Shown: one piece after another, positions 1 to 8,599 of the stretch
Position numbering within the stretch: position 1 is the stretch's first letter
How the letters are laid out: each line of letters starts with the position of its first letter
Assembly (NCBI RefSeq): GCF_945957355.1
Contig: NZ_CAMFKM010000004.1
Location: forward strand, 186,001-250,000
DNA length: 64,000 nucleotides
Direction of reading: 5' to 3'
Origin: an uncultured Reyranella sp.
GTDB taxonomy: Bacteria > Pseudomonadota > Alphaproteobacteria > Reyranellales > Reyranellaceae
Position numbers and translations under genes: made by a program
Notes under the pieces: generated by a model
Databases searched by the model: none
What the model was told of the DNA's origin: nothing
What the model saw: only the letters and a program-made list of their open reading frames with translations

Positions 1-362
1 TCGATACGGCCGATCCGCGCTCGCGCTACGCCATCCGCAAGGGGCCCGATCCCGTGAATGCGATGCTGTGCAGCCGCTTCCACCTCGCGCCGTTCCGCTT
101 CGGTCCGGATGAGTCCTGGCCGGGCGGCAAGACCATCGCCAATCACTCCAAGCTGTGGATGGTCGACGACCGCGTTTTCTATATCGGCTCCGACAACATG
201 TATCCGGTGAACCTGCAGGAATTCGGATACATCGTAGACGACCGCAAGGCCGTCGATACGCTGATCGAGTCCTACTGGAATCCGCTTTGGCAATGGTCGA
301 AACGCGTCGCGGTGTCGGGTGAGGGCGTCGAGAAGTGTATCTTCCGCGAAATAATCAAATAA
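1..362 (+). CDS. Phospholipase D-family protein, C-terminal fragment
   Basis: The 5' end of this gene lies outside the window; the frame is open from base 3. The visible residues carry the second HKD motif of the PLD superfamily: an NHSKLWMVDD stretch (H-x-K-x4-D) followed by the G-S-D-N turn typical of these enzymes (IGSDNMYP). PLD enzymes use paired HKD motifs to hydrolyse or transfer phosphodiester bonds. The remaining tail of about 60 residues contains the EFGYIVDD strand also usual after HKD2. Substrate cannot be told from this half. It ends 43 bases before the next start and shares its strand. Confidence 0.75.
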   Translation, partial: DTADPRSRYAIRKGPDPVNAMLCSRFHLAPFRFGPDESWPGGKTIANHSKLWMVDDRVFYIGSDNMYPVNLQEFGYIVDDRKAVDTLIESYWNPLWQWSKRVAVSGEGVEKCIFREIIK

Positions 363-405
363 CCGAAGTCAGGCGCCCGTCAGGTGGCGCCGCCATGTTC
401 CGGGC

Positions 406-678
406 ATGAAAAATCACATGAAGTTGCTGATCTCAAGTCTCGTCCTGATCCTGCCGATCGCCGCGTCGGCTGCCCCGAACGACGCGGCTTACTGCAAGTC
501 GTTGGCCGCGACATACGAAGGCCTCCTCATGAAGAGAGGCGCCGGTCGTGGGGGACTCCAAAACGGCGTCGAGACCAGCCTGGCGCTCGATCAGTGCAAG
601 AACGGCAATCCCGCAGGCATTCCCGTCCTCGAGCAGAAGTTGCGCGACCTCAAGATCGACCTGCCGCCGCGCGACTGA
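406..678 (+). CDS. Small secreted protein, unknown function
   Basis: This 90-residue protein starts with a clear signal peptide: a Lys-containing N-terminus, a hydrophobic core (LLISSLVLILPIA) and an ASA-A cleavage site near residue 22. The mature part is about 68 residues, helical in character, with two cysteines (in AYCKS and DQCKN) that could form one disulfide in the periplasm. I recognise no family. It follows the PLD fragment by 43 bases on the same strand and converges with the amidase gene downstream. An in-frame start four codons later (MKLL) is also possible. Confidence 0.6.
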   Translation: MKNHMKLLISSLVLILPIAASAAPNDAAYCKSLAATYEGLLMKRGAGRGGLQNGVETSLALDQCKNGNPAGIPVLEQKLRDLKIDLPPRD

Positions 679-691
679 TGGTCGGGGGCGC

Positions 692-2098
692 CTAGGCGCC
701 GACCGGATCGATCGGCGTCACGACACCCTCGCAGGCCTCGATCACCTCGCCGGCATCGAGGCAGAGGTCCTCGCGGTTGCGCATCGACATGATCTGGACG
801 CCGGTGCGCAGCTTGCCGTGGTTGCCGACCGGTACGGCAAGGCCGGGCAGGCCGAGCAGCGGCGCGATCAGGGCGGAGCGCATCGACTCCAGCACTTCGC
901 GCTGGCCGTCGGGCGTGATGTCGGCCACCTGCTTGGGCGGCAGGTCGCACAGGGTCGGGAAGATGACCAGTGGCCATTGCTGGAAGAAGGTCATCCAGCG
1001 GAAGGCCAGGGCCTCGCGCTCGGTCAGCGCTGCGACATAGGTCGCGAGATCGACCGGCTTGTGCACGGAGAGCCAGGCCTGCATGGACGAGATGCCGTCG
1101 GGATCGCCCATCTTCTGCATGGTGGGCCACAGGCCGCCGAACACGTCGGTGACGCAGATCTGATGCCACAGCTCGACGCCGCGCTCGATGTCAGGCGGTA
1201 GCACTTCCTCAACGACGTAGCCGGCGCCGCGGAGATGCTTGCCGGCCAGCCGCACGGCCTCGACCTGGGCGGGATGGCTCTTGCCGCCCGGCACTTCCGG
1301 CACGATCGCGACCTTGATGGGGCGCGCGGGCGCGGGGCCGCGCATCGGCACGTCGTTCCAGCGCCAGTCGCGCCGGTCGCCGCGCGCCATCGCTTCAAGA
1401 GCGAGCCGGGCGTCGCGCACCGTGCGGGTATGCGGACCCTGGGTCGCCATCAGGATGGCGCCGATGGGGCGGCCCGAGGCGACGCCCGTTGGATTGAAGG
1501 CCGGGATGCGGGCGAAGCCCGTGCGAAGTCCCACTACGCCATTGCAGTAGGCCGGGATACGCACCGAGCCGCCGATGTCGTTGCCATGGGCGATGGCGCC
1601 GATGCCAGTTGCCGTCGCCGCGCCGGCGCCGCCGCTCGAGCCGCCCGGCGTCACGCTGGGGTCCCGCGGGTTGAGCGTGCGCCCGTGCAGGGCGTTGTCG
1701 GTGAAGATGCGCATCGAGAAGGCAGGCGCATTGGTGCGGCCGACGATGATCGCACCGGCATGCTTCAGGTTGGCCACGACCGGGCTGTCTTCCTGCGCGA
1801 TCAGGTCCTTTAGCGGGATGACGCCATTGTCGGTGGGCAGCCCCGCCTGGTCGACGTTGATCTTGGTGGTGACCGGGACGCCGTGCAGCGGCGGCAGGGC
1901 GTGGCCGCGAGCGCGGGCGGCGTCCGCCGTCTCGGCTTCGGCACGGGCTTCGCTCTCCAGCACGCGGACAACCGCGTTGATGGCGGGATTGACCTTGTGC
2001 AGGCGGCCAAGAACGGAATCGACCGCCTCCCGGGCCGAAGCCTGTCCCGTTCGGATCAGGCGCGCCAGATCGGTCGCGTCGTACTGCCAAAGCTCCAT
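692..2098 (-). CDS. Amidase (amidase signature family)
   Basis: The 468-residue product is a full-length amidase signature enzyme, which hydrolyses a carboxamide to acid and ammonia with a Ser-cisSer-Lys triad. The catalytic Lys lies in the VPVTTKINVD segment, and the Gly/Ser-rich signature GGSSGGAGAATATG followed by GNDIGGSVRIPAYCNGVVG supplies both serines and the oxyanion loop. There is no signal peptide, so it is cytoplasmic. It lies downstream of and on the same strand as a LysR gene, 81 bases away. The substrate is not predictable; GatA, AtzF and aryl amidases share this fold. No gatC or gatB neighbour is present, so a tRNA amidotransferase role is unlikely. Confidence 0.88.
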   Translation of the reverse strand: MELWQYDATDLARLIRTGQASAREAVDSVLGRLHKVNPAINAVVRVLESEARAEAETADAARARGHALPPLHGVPVTTKINVDQAGLPTDNGVIPLKDLIAQEDSPVVANLKHAGAIIVGRTNAPAFSMRIFTDNALHGRTLNPRDPSVTPGGSSGGAGAATATGIGAIAHGNDIGGSVRIPAYCNGVVGLRTGFARIPAFNPTGVASGRPIGAILMATQGPHTRTVRDARLALEAMARGDRRDWRWNDVPMRGPAPARPIKVAIVPEVPGGKSHPAQVEAVRLAGKHLRGAGYVVEEVLPPDIERGVELWHQICVTDVFGGLWPTMQKMGDPDGISSMQAWLSVHKPVDLATYVAALTEREALAFRWMTFFQQWPLVIFPTLCDLPPKQVADITPDGQREVLESMRSALIAPLLGLPGLAVPVGNHGKLRTGVQIMSMRNREDLCLDAGEVIEACEGVVTPIDPVGA

Positions 2099-2179
2099 CT
2101 CAACCCTCGCTCAACGCTACTTGGTTTTCCGATGGGAAGAAGATCATGTTGCCGTCTCTGTCCGCAATGCCGAAGTCGA

Positions 2180-3052
2180 TCACCGCGCTTTCGATCGTGT
2201 CACATGCTTCTGGAAGGCGAGAAGGGCGCGGGAGGGGAGGCGGTCGTGGCGGCGCACGAAGACGGTCTGCACGCGTGCTTCGGCCGCGGGCAGGCGGTGC
2301 GCGCGGACCTGGCCGCCGCGCCATGCGGGGCCGATCAGGGCGCGCGGCATCAGCGTGATGCCAAGCCCGGCGGCCACGGCCCCCAGGATTGCCTCCAGGG
2401 TGCCGAACTCCAGCCGCCGCAAACCGACCACACCGCGTCGCGACAGAAGTTCCTCCAGGCGCTGGCGATAGGAGCAGCCGGCCCTCAGGATTATGAGTCG
2501 AAGGTCGGGCCACTGCAGCGCTGCCGCAAGCGTCGTCACCGCCGGCGCGCTGAGGAGGGCGAGCTCTTCGCTGAAGGCCGGCGTCGAGACGAGTTGGGGA
2601 TGCACGACGGGTCCGCAGACGAACGCGCCCTCCAGCTCGCGGCCAAGAACGCCTTCGACCATTTCCGCCGTCGTGCCGGTCCGCAGCACGAAGTCGACCC
2701 CCGGATGGGCCTGCACATAGGAGGCGAGCAGGGGCGAGAGCCGCAGGGCGGCCGTGGTCTCCAGCGAGCCTATGGTGAGGGTGCCGCGCGGCGCGCCATC
2801 GTCGCGTGCGGCCCGGCTGGCCTCGTCGAGCAGCGCGTCGACCCTCGTGGCATAGGGCATCAGCCTCTCGCCAGCCGGCGTCAGGCGGGCGCCTGCCCGG
2901 CTGCGCTCGAACAACAAGACGCCGAGCGCTTCTTCCAGGCGCCGCACGCGCTGCGTCACGTTGGACTGGACGGTGTTCAGTTCGCGCGCCGCGCGGCCCA
3001 TGCCGCCGAGGCGGGCGACGGCTTCGAAGGTGGCGAGGTCCCGGGCATCCAT
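2180..3052 (-). CDS. LysR-family transcriptional regulator
   Basis: The 290-residue protein has a typical LysR layout: an N-terminal winged helix-turn-helix (residues 1-60, with AARELNTVQSNVTQRVRRLE as recognition region and LFERSRAGARLTPAG as wing) and a C-terminal periplasmic-binding-like effector domain. The start gives MDARDLATF, the normal LysR N-terminus. It diverges from the nitronate monooxygenase gene across 96 bases, the classical arrangement for a LysR controlling its neighbour. It also precedes the amidase on its own strand and could be cotranscribed with it. Confidence 0.9.
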   Translation of the reverse strand: MDARDLATFEAVARLGGMGRAARELNTVQSNVTQRVRRLEEALGVLLFERSRAGARLTPAGERLMPYATRVDALLDEASRAARDDGAPRGTLTIGSLETTAALRLSPLLASYVQAHPGVDFVLRTGTTAEMVEGVLGRELEGAFVCGPVVHPQLVSTPAFSEELALLSAPAVTTLAAALQWPDLRLIILRAGCSYRQRLEELLSRRGVVGLRRLEFGTLEAILGAVAAGLGITLMPRALIGPAWRGGQVRAHRLPAAEARVQTVFVRRHDRLPSRALLAFQKHVTRSKAR

Positions 3053-3148
3053 ACCATCAGAATATCAGATGATGTCGATTAGTATAAATCGCTGATTGGA
3101 ATGCCGGGGCGTGGCCTAGACTGGCGGCACAACAAGGAGAGAACAGCC
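3053..3148. promoter_or_regulatory. Divergent LysR / nitronate monooxygenase control region
   Basis: This AT-rich gap contrasts with its GC-rich surroundings. It holds ATCAG and CTGAT half-sites around a gattagtataaatc core, a plausible LysR binding region, and an AAGGAG ribosome site (about 3133) before the monooxygenase ATG. The exact operator is not resolved by reading alone. Confidence 0.4.
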
Positions 3149-4222
3149 ATGCAATGGCAGGACCGACGCCTTCTCGACCTCTTCGGGATCGATCACCCCA
3201 TCCTCCAGGCGCCGATGGCGGGCGTGACGTCGCCGCAAATGGCGATTGCGACTTCCGAAGCCGGGGCGCTGGGATCCATTGCCGGCGCGATGCTGAGCCT
3301 CGACGGCCTGCGCCAGGAATTCCAGATGGTGAAGCAGGGAACGTCGCGGGCGTTCAATGTGAACTTCTTCGTGCACAGGCCGCCGGCGGCCGACGCGGCA
3401 CGCGACGCGGCCTGGCGCCGGAAGCTGGCGGGCTACTACAGCGAACTCGGCGTGGCGGCGGATGCGAAGGGGCCGTCGCGCGCGGCCTTCGATGCCGCGG
3501 CCTGTGAGCTGGTGCTGGAGTTCAAGCCAAGGGTCGCCAGCTTCCATTTCGGCCTGCCCGACAAGACCTTGATGCAGCGCCTGAAAGAGGCCGGAATCCT
3601 GGTCATCGCCTCGGCGACGACGGTCGAGGAGGCGCGCTGGCTGGAGGGCGAGGGCGTCGATGCGGTGATCGCGCAGGGCGCCGAGGCCGGCGGCCATCGC
3701 GGCATGTTCCTCAGCGATGACGTCACGCGTCAGCCCGGAACGATGGCGCTGGTGCCCCAGGTCGTGGACGCCGTGAAGGTTCCGGTGATCGCTGCCGGTG
3801 GCATCGGCGATGGCCGCGGTATTGCGGCAGCCCTGGCCTTGGGCGCGGCCGGCGCCCAGATCGGCACGGCCTTCATGCTGGCGCCGGAGGCAAAGACGGT
3901 GGCTCTGCATCGGGCAGCACTCCGGAAGGCCAACGACAACAGCACGACGCTCACCAACGTGTTCACCGGCCGTCCTGCGCGCGGTATCGTGAATCGCATC
4001 GTGAGCGAGGTGGGACCGATGAGCACGGAAGCGCCTTCCTTCCCGTTGGCTGCCGAAGCGACTCAGCCACTGCGTGGCCCGGCGGAGGCCCGGGGCTCGA
4101 CTGACTTCACGCCGCTCTGGAGCGGACAGGCACCAACCCTGGCGCGCGAGATGCCGGCCGGCGAGCTGGTGAAGACGATGGTGCGGGAGACCGAGGCCGT
4201 CCTCAAACGCGTGCGCGCATGA
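3149..4222 (+). CDS. Nitronate monooxygenase (2-nitropropane dioxygenase family)
   Basis: The 357-residue product is an FMN-dependent TIM-barrel enzyme of the NMO/2-nitropropane dioxygenase family, which oxidises alkyl nitronates such as propionate 3-nitronate. It starts with FGIDHPILQAPMAGVTSP, the typical FMN-binding first strand, and has QGAEAGGHRG and the phosphate-binding VIAAGGIGDGRGIAAALALGA segment near residues 190-235. I start it at the ATG preceded by AAGGAG rather than at an earlier in-frame ATG lacking such a site. It probably answers to the divergent LysR. Related family members are enoyl-ACP reductases (FabK), but the HPILQAPM start and the AGGHRG motif favour NMO. Confidence 0.85.
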   Translation: MQWQDRRLLDLFGIDHPILQAPMAGVTSPQMAIATSEAGALGSIAGAMLSLDGLRQEFQMVKQGTSRAFNVNFFVHRPPAADAARDAAWRRKLAGYYSELGVAADAKGPSRAAFDAAACELVLEFKPRVASFHFGLPDKTLMQRLKEAGILVIASATTVEEARWLEGEGVDAVIAQGAEAGGHRGMFLSDDVTRQPGTMALVPQVVDAVKVPVIAAGGIGDGRGIAAALALGAAGAQIGTAFMLAPEAKTVALHRAALRKANDNSTTLTNVFTGRPARGIVNRIVSEVGPMSTEAPSFPLAAEATQPLRGPAEARGSTDFTPLWSGQAPTLAREMPAGELVKTMVRETEAVLKRVRA

Positions 4223-4233
4223 CGGCGCCGAAA

Positions 4234-5214
4234 TCAGGCGCCTGCCGGCGGTCGTCTGCCCCGGCGTGACGCGGCGCGCGACTCCGCGGCCTGCGCGTTG
4301 CGCACATGTTTGCGTATCAGCTTGATGAAGGCGCGGGCCGCCGGCAGCAGCGTCCTTTCCCGCTTCCAGGCCACGCCCATTTCGACCGACGGCAGCTTTC
4401 CCATCCACGGCAGATCCAGCAGCGCGAAGCGGCCGGCGGCCAGGCCGTCGGCAATCTGTGTTGGATGGCCGAGGCTGATCGCGTCCGTTGCCGCCACGAT
4501 GTCGCTGGCGCTGCGGAACGACGAAACGGCGATCGACGGCAGCACGCCGCCACCGCGCTCGTCGATCCTCATGCCGCTGTCGATGTCGGCGATGAAAGAC
4601 ATGCGGGACAGGGAGATGCCCGGCATCACGAACGGGTATTCGCGCAGGTCGTCCGGCGTTGGTTCGGCCTTGGCCAACAGCGGATGGCCGGTGCGGCAGA
4701 AGTAGACACCCTGAAGGACCCCCAGACTCTCGACACGGAGCGAGGGCATGTCCCGCAGCGCGAGAACGTCGGCCACCGCGAAGTCCACCTGGTCGGACAT
4801 CAGGGACGACAGGGCGGCCGTCCATTCGCGCTCCAGAATCTCGAGACGCATCGAGGGATTCGCGTTGATGAGGTCGATCGCCGCGGGCTGCACCGCAATG
4901 TCGTCGATGTAGGCGCCGGCAACCACGCGCAGCCGCCCGCCGCGGCCGTCCCGCACGAGCTCGAGACGATTGGAGAGGGCCTCGGCGCGCAGGAGCAGCT
5001 CCTCGGCCATCCGGAGCGCATCCTCGCCGGCCGGTGTCGCAACCACGTCGCGATTTGAACGCTCGAACAGCCTGATGCCGAGCTCCCTCTCCAGAGCGGC
5101 GATGTTCCGGCTGAGGGTCGGCTGGCTGATGGCGAGTGCCGCCGCAGCCTGTCCGAAGTGCCGATGCCTCGCGAGCACGACGGCGTAGCGCAGCGACTTC
5201 AGATCGAGGTTCAT
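4234..5214 (-). CDS. LysR-family transcriptional regulator
   Basis: The 326-residue product opens with MNLDLKSLRYAVVLARHRHF and a LysR winged helix (QAAAALAISQPTLSRNIAALE, then LFERSNRDVVATPAG), followed by the two-lobed effector domain. The frame runs open far upstream, but this ATG gives the canonical LysR N-terminus and leaves an 81-base divergent promoter region to the sulfatase gene, its likely target. It converges with the nitronate monooxygenase gene at an 11-base gap. The effector is unknown; the neighbouring sulfatase suggests a sulfate ester or related sulfur signal, which is inference. Confidence 0.88.
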   Translation of the reverse strand: MNLDLKSLRYAVVLARHRHFGQAAAALAISQPTLSRNIAALERELGIRLFERSNRDVVATPAGEDALRMAEELLLRAEALSNRLELVRDGRGGRLRVVAGAYIDDIAVQPAAIDLINANPSMRLEILEREWTAALSSLMSDQVDFAVADVLALRDMPSLRVESLGVLQGVYFCRTGHPLLAKAEPTPDDLREYPFVMPGISLSRMSFIADIDSGMRIDERGGGVLPSIAVSSFRSASDIVAATDAISLGHPTQIADGLAAGRFALLDLPWMGKLPSVEMGVAWKRERTLLPAARAFIKLIRKHVRNAQAAESRAASRRGRRPPAGA

Positions 5215-5295
5215 TCCAGAACTGTATCGTTCGCGGTGTTGTTTTGCATCGTCCATGAGAACAGATTCCGCCGGATAAGCAGATTGGGGAACGCC

Positions 5296-6900
5296 ATGAC
5301 CAAGAAGAAAATTGGACGCCTGTTGTCGGCGGCAGCGTTGCTCGTCGGGCTCTCCGGCGGTGTGGTCCCGGCACGGGCCCAGGTGCCCGCGAAGCCCAAC
5401 ATACTGGTCATCATGGGCGACGATATCGGCTACTGGAACGTCAGCGCCTACAACCGCGGCATGATGGGCTACCGCACGCCCAACATCGACCGCATCGCGC
5501 GCGAAGGCGCGATCTTCACCGACTATTATGGCCAGCAATCCTGTACCGCGGGGCGCGCCGCCTTCATCACCGGCCAGTCGCCGATCCGCACCGGCCTGCT
5601 GAAGGTCGGTCTGCCGGGCGCTCCGGAAGGCCTGTCGGAGAAGGACCCGACGATTGCCGATCTGCTGAAGGGCCAGGGCTACATGACCGGCCAGTTCGGC
5701 AAGAACCACCTGGGCGATCGCAACGAGTTCCTGCCCACGGTGCATGGCTTCGACGAGTTTTTCGGCAACCTCTATCACCTCAACGCCGAGGAGGAGCCCG
5801 AGAACATCGACTATCCGAAGGATCCGACCTTCAAGGCGAAGTACGGGCCGCGCGGCGTCCTGAAATGCGTGGCCACCGCCACCGAGACGCCGGGCGAGGA
5901 TTCGCGCTTCGGCAAGTGGGGCAAGCAGAAGTGCGAGGATACCGGCCCGCTCACGAAGAAGCGGATGGAGACGGTCGATGAGGAATTCCTCGGCGCCTCG
6001 CTCGATTTCATGGACCGCGCCAAGCGCGAGCAGAAGCCGTTCTTCGCCTGGGTAAACTCCACCCGCATGCACATCTGGACGCATCTCAAGCCGTCGTCCG
6101 AGGGCAAGACCGGACTGGGTGTCGTGGCCGACGGCATGGTCGAGCATGATGGCCAGGTCGGGCAGCTCCTGAAGAAGCTCGACGACCTCGGGATCACCCA
6201 GAATACGATCGTGATCTACACCACCGACAATGGCGCAGAGGTCATGAGCTGGCCGGATGGCGGCACGACGCCGTTCCGCGGCGAGAAGAACACCAACTGG
6301 GAGGGCGGCTATCGCGTGCCCGCTATGGTGCGCTGGCCCGGCCTGGTGAAGCCCGGCACCGAGATCAACGAGGTGTTCTCGGCGGAGGACTGGCTGCTGA
6401 CGCTCACGGCGGCGGCCGGCGAAGGGAACCTCAAGCAACGCCTGATGCAGGGCGCGACCTTCAACGGCAAGCCGTTCAAGGTCCATCTCGATGGCTACGA
6501 CCAGCGCGACCTCCTGAAGAACGGCACGGGCAGCGCCCGCAAGGAGTTCTTCTATTGGACCGACGATGGCGGCCTGGCCGGCCTGCGCTACGACAAATGG
6601 AAGCTGGCCTTCATGGAACAGCGCAAGCATGGTTTCGACGTGTGGCAGGATCCGATGGTGACCCTGCGCGTGCCGAAGCTGTTCGACCTAAAGGCCGATC
6701 CGTTCGAGCGCGCCGATCATGAGGGCATGGGCTATGGGCGCTGGCGCATCGATCGCATTTACCTGCTGGTGCCGGCGCAGACATACGTCACCAACTTCAT
6801 CAAGACCCTGGTCGAGTTCCCGCCACGCCAGAAGCCTGGCTCCTTCAACCTCGAAGGTGTGCTGAACAAACTCACCTCTCCGCCGCAGGGCGCGAACTAG
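5296..6900 (+). CDS. Arylsulfatase-type sulfatase, Cys type, exported
   Basis: The 534-residue protein has a signal peptide (MTKKKIGRLLSAAALLVGLSG, cleavage after ARA-Q) and a sulfatase domain: the metal-binding NILVIMGDDIGYWN strand, the TPNIDRIAREGAIFTDYY motif and the modification motif CTAGR at Cys83, which is converted to formylglycine before hydrolysis of sulfate esters. GKNHLGD and TTDNGAE motifs complete the active site. It acts in the periplasm. The start chosen is the ATG after GGGGA. The formylglycine-generating enzyme lies 80 bases downstream on the same strand, so enzyme and activator are encoded together. The divergent LysR is the likely regulator. Confidence 0.93.
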   Translation: MTKKKIGRLLSAAALLVGLSGGVVPARAQVPAKPNILVIMGDDIGYWNVSAYNRGMMGYRTPNIDRIAREGAIFTDYYGQQSCTAGRAAFITGQSPIRTGLLKVGLPGAPEGLSEKDPTIADLLKGQGYMTGQFGKNHLGDRNEFLPTVHGFDEFFGNLYHLNAEEEPENIDYPKDPTFKAKYGPRGVLKCVATATETPGEDSRFGKWGKQKCEDTGPLTKKRMETVDEEFLGASLDFMDRAKREQKPFFAWVNSTRMHIWTHLKPSSEGKTGLGVVADGMVEHDGQVGQLLKKLDDLGITQNTIVIYTTDNGAEVMSWPDGGTTPFRGEKNTNWEGGYRVPAMVRWPGLVKPGTEINEVFSAEDWLLTLTAAAGEGNLKQRLMQGATFNGKPFKVHLDGYDQRDLLKNGTGSARKEFFYWTDDGGLAGLRYDKWKLAFMEQRKHGFDVWQDPMVTLRVPKLFDLKADPFERADHEGMGYGRWRIDRIYLLVPAQTYVTNFIKTLVEFPPRQKPGSFNLEGVLNKLTSPPQGAN

Positions 6901-6925
6901 AGAGGGAAATGGGTGGGGAGAGGGC

Positions 6926-6957
6926 CCGGCCGTTCGCATCGCGTGGCGGACGGCCGG
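6926..6957 (+). other. Hairpin between sulfatase and FGE genes
   Basis: Eight-base arms (ccggccgt and acggccgg) flank a 16-base loop in the 80-base intercistronic gap. No T-run follows, so it is not a normal terminator. It may tune expression of the downstream gene or stabilise the upstream message. Confidence 0.35.
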
Positions 6958-6980
6958 AGAGGCGTGTAGGACTGGGCACC

Positions 6981-7976
6981 ATGACTTGCGTCGCTACAGC
7001 CGGCTCGCGGCACCCCGGGATGGTCTGGATTCCCGGCGGCACGTTCCGCATGGGCTCGGACCACCACTATGCCGAGGAGAAGCCCGTCCACACGGTCACG
7101 GTCGACGGCTTCTGGGTCGACGAAACTCCCGTCACCAATGCCGAGTTCCGGCGGTTCATCGAGGCCACCGGTCATGTCACCTGGGCCGAGATCGATCCCG
7201 ATCCGAAGGACTATCCCGGCGCGCGCCCCGGGATGCTCAAGGCGGGCGGGCTGGTCTTCACGCCGCCGTCCCGAGCGGTCGATCTCGCCGACTGGAGCCA
7301 GTGGTGGCGCTTCACCTTCGGCGCCACCTGGCGGCGGCCCTATGGCAAGGGCAGCCATATCGGCGGCCTCGACGATCATCCCGTGGTTCAGGTCGCCTTC
7401 CGCGATGCCGAGGCCTACGCGAAATGGGCGGGCAAGGAGCTGCCGACCGAAGCCGAATGGGAATTCGCGGCGCGCGGCGGGCTCGACGGCGCTGAGTTCG
7501 CCTGGGGCGACGAACTCACCCCCGGCGGCAGGCACATGGCCAATACCTGGCAGGGCGCTTTTCCCCACGAGAACACCCGCGGCGATGGCTATGCACGGAC
7601 TTCTCCCGTGAAGGCCTACCCGGCCAACGGCTATGGCGTGTACGACATGATCGGGAACGTCTGGGAATGGACGGCCGACTGGTATGCCGCCAGGCACGCG
7701 CCCGATGCCGCCAAGGCCTGCTGCGTGCCCGAGAACCCGCGCGGCGCCTCGCTGGAGCAGAGCTACGATCCACGTGACCGCGTGCGCATTCCGCGCAAGG
7801 TCCTGAAGGGCGGCTCGCATCTCTGCGCGCCAAGCTACTGCAAGCGCTATCGCCCGGCCGCCCGCCACGCCGAACAGATCGATACGACGACCAGCCATGT
7901 CGGCTTCAGGTGCATCATGAGGCGGACGCCCGGCGACCGCAGCGAAGCCGAGCCGGGCCCTCAGCCTCGTGCGTGA
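6981..7976 (+). CDS. Formylglycine-generating enzyme (sulfatase-modifying factor family)
   Basis: The 331-residue product has the FGE-sulfatase fold: the opening GMVWIPGGTFRMGS, DETPVTNAEFRRF, LPTEAEWEFAARGG and GNVWEWTADWY segments. Both redox cysteines of true FGE are present in LCAPSYCKRYRPAARH (Cys282 and Cys287), matching the Cys336/Cys341 pair of human SUMF1. This separates it from the many FGE-fold proteins that lack them. Its role is to oxidise the CTAGR cysteine of the adjacent sulfatase to formylglycine, probably with copper and oxygen. No signal peptide is seen, so modification would occur in the cytoplasm before export. Its end overlaps the convergent TetR gene by 16 bases. Confidence 0.92.
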   Translation: MTCVATAGSRHPGMVWIPGGTFRMGSDHHYAEEKPVHTVTVDGFWVDETPVTNAEFRRFIEATGHVTWAEIDPDPKDYPGARPGMLKAGGLVFTPPSRAVDLADWSQWWRFTFGATWRRPYGKGSHIGGLDDHPVVQVAFRDAEAYAKWAGKELPTEAEWEFAARGGLDGAEFAWGDELTPGGRHMANTWQGAFPHENTRGDGYARTSPVKAYPANGYGVYDMIGNVWEWTADWYAARHAPDAAKACCVPENPRGASLEQSYDPRDRVRIPRKVLKGGSHLCAPSYCKRYRPAARHAEQIDTTTSHVGFRCIMRRTPGDRSEAEPGPQPRA

Positions 7977-8554
7977 ACGACCGCGCCAAGGAGCTGATCG
8001 ACGAAGGCGCGCGTGATCGGGGCATGGGCCATCAGCAGGCGGTAGAAGAGGGGACCGAAGATTAGATCGAGCGTGAGGTCCATGTCCTCGGGTTCGACGA
8101 TTGACCGGTCGGCGACGCAGCGCTCGAGCAAGGCACGCGTGGCGTCACGGTTGCGGGCGATGAATTCATTGCGAAAGGCCTTGGCGAGTTCGGTCTCTGA
8201 CTGGGCCGCCGCCACCATGGCCGCGACGCTGCGCCCCGTCGGCGCCGCGAAGGCGTCTGCCAGGGCATGGAGCTGGGCGCGAAGGCCGGCGAGCGCGGTC
8301 CGGGGTGATTTTGAGGCCTCGTCGGCCCCGGTCGCTTCCAGGAACGCAGCCATCGCGACGGCGGGCGCGTTCGGCCAGTAGCGATAAATCGTCGGGCGAC
8401 TGACGCCTGCCTTCTGCGCAATCGCTTCGATGGTGACCGCCGTCAGCCCGCCGCGTCCCAGCAGATCGCGCGCGGCGGCGAGGATGGCGGCACGGGTGCG
8501 CGGATCGCGGGGACGGCCGCGCGTGGGTGAGGCTGAGGAGGGTTGACGGGGCAT
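7961..8554 (-). CDS. TetR-family transcriptional regulator
   Basis: The 197-residue protein has a TetR N-terminal HTH (residues 18-64: TRAAILAAARDLLGRGG, then AIAQKAGVSRPTIYRYWPN) and a helical ligand-binding C-terminus. It diverges from the VOC gene across 45 bases that contain a near-perfect palindrome, so it probably represses both genes. Its 3' end runs 16 bases into the convergent FGE gene. Its ligand is unknown. Confidence 0.9.
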   Translation of the reverse strand: MPRQPSSASPTRGRPRDPRTRAAILAAARDLLGRGGLTAVTIEAIAQKAGVSRPTIYRYWPNAPAVAMAAFLEATGADEASKSPRTALAGLRAQLHALADAFAAPTGRSVAAMVAAAQSETELAKAFRNEFIARNRDATRALLERCVADRSIVEPEDMDLTLDLIFGPLFYRLLMAHAPITRAFVDQLLGAVVHARG

Positions 8555-8560
8555 CTATTA

Positions 8561-8584
8561 ATATTACGATACGTAACGTAATAT
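8561..8584. promoter_or_regulatory. Palindromic operator between TetR and VOC genes
   Basis: Two perfect 8-base arms, atattacg and cgtaatat, are separated by atacgtaa, and the arms and spacer share the TTACG/CGTAA theme. The site sits 6 bases from the TetR start and 15 from the VOC start, in the only AT-rich stretch of the locus. That position is typical of a TetR autorepression site. Confidence 0.65.
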
Positions 8585-8599
8585 AACACAGGTGATGCC

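Noticed and set aside
3116..5374. A 750-residue minus-strand frame across the nitronate monooxygenase and LysR genes.
   Set aside because: It overlaps two clear family members in other frames and reads as compositionally biased sequence with no motifs.
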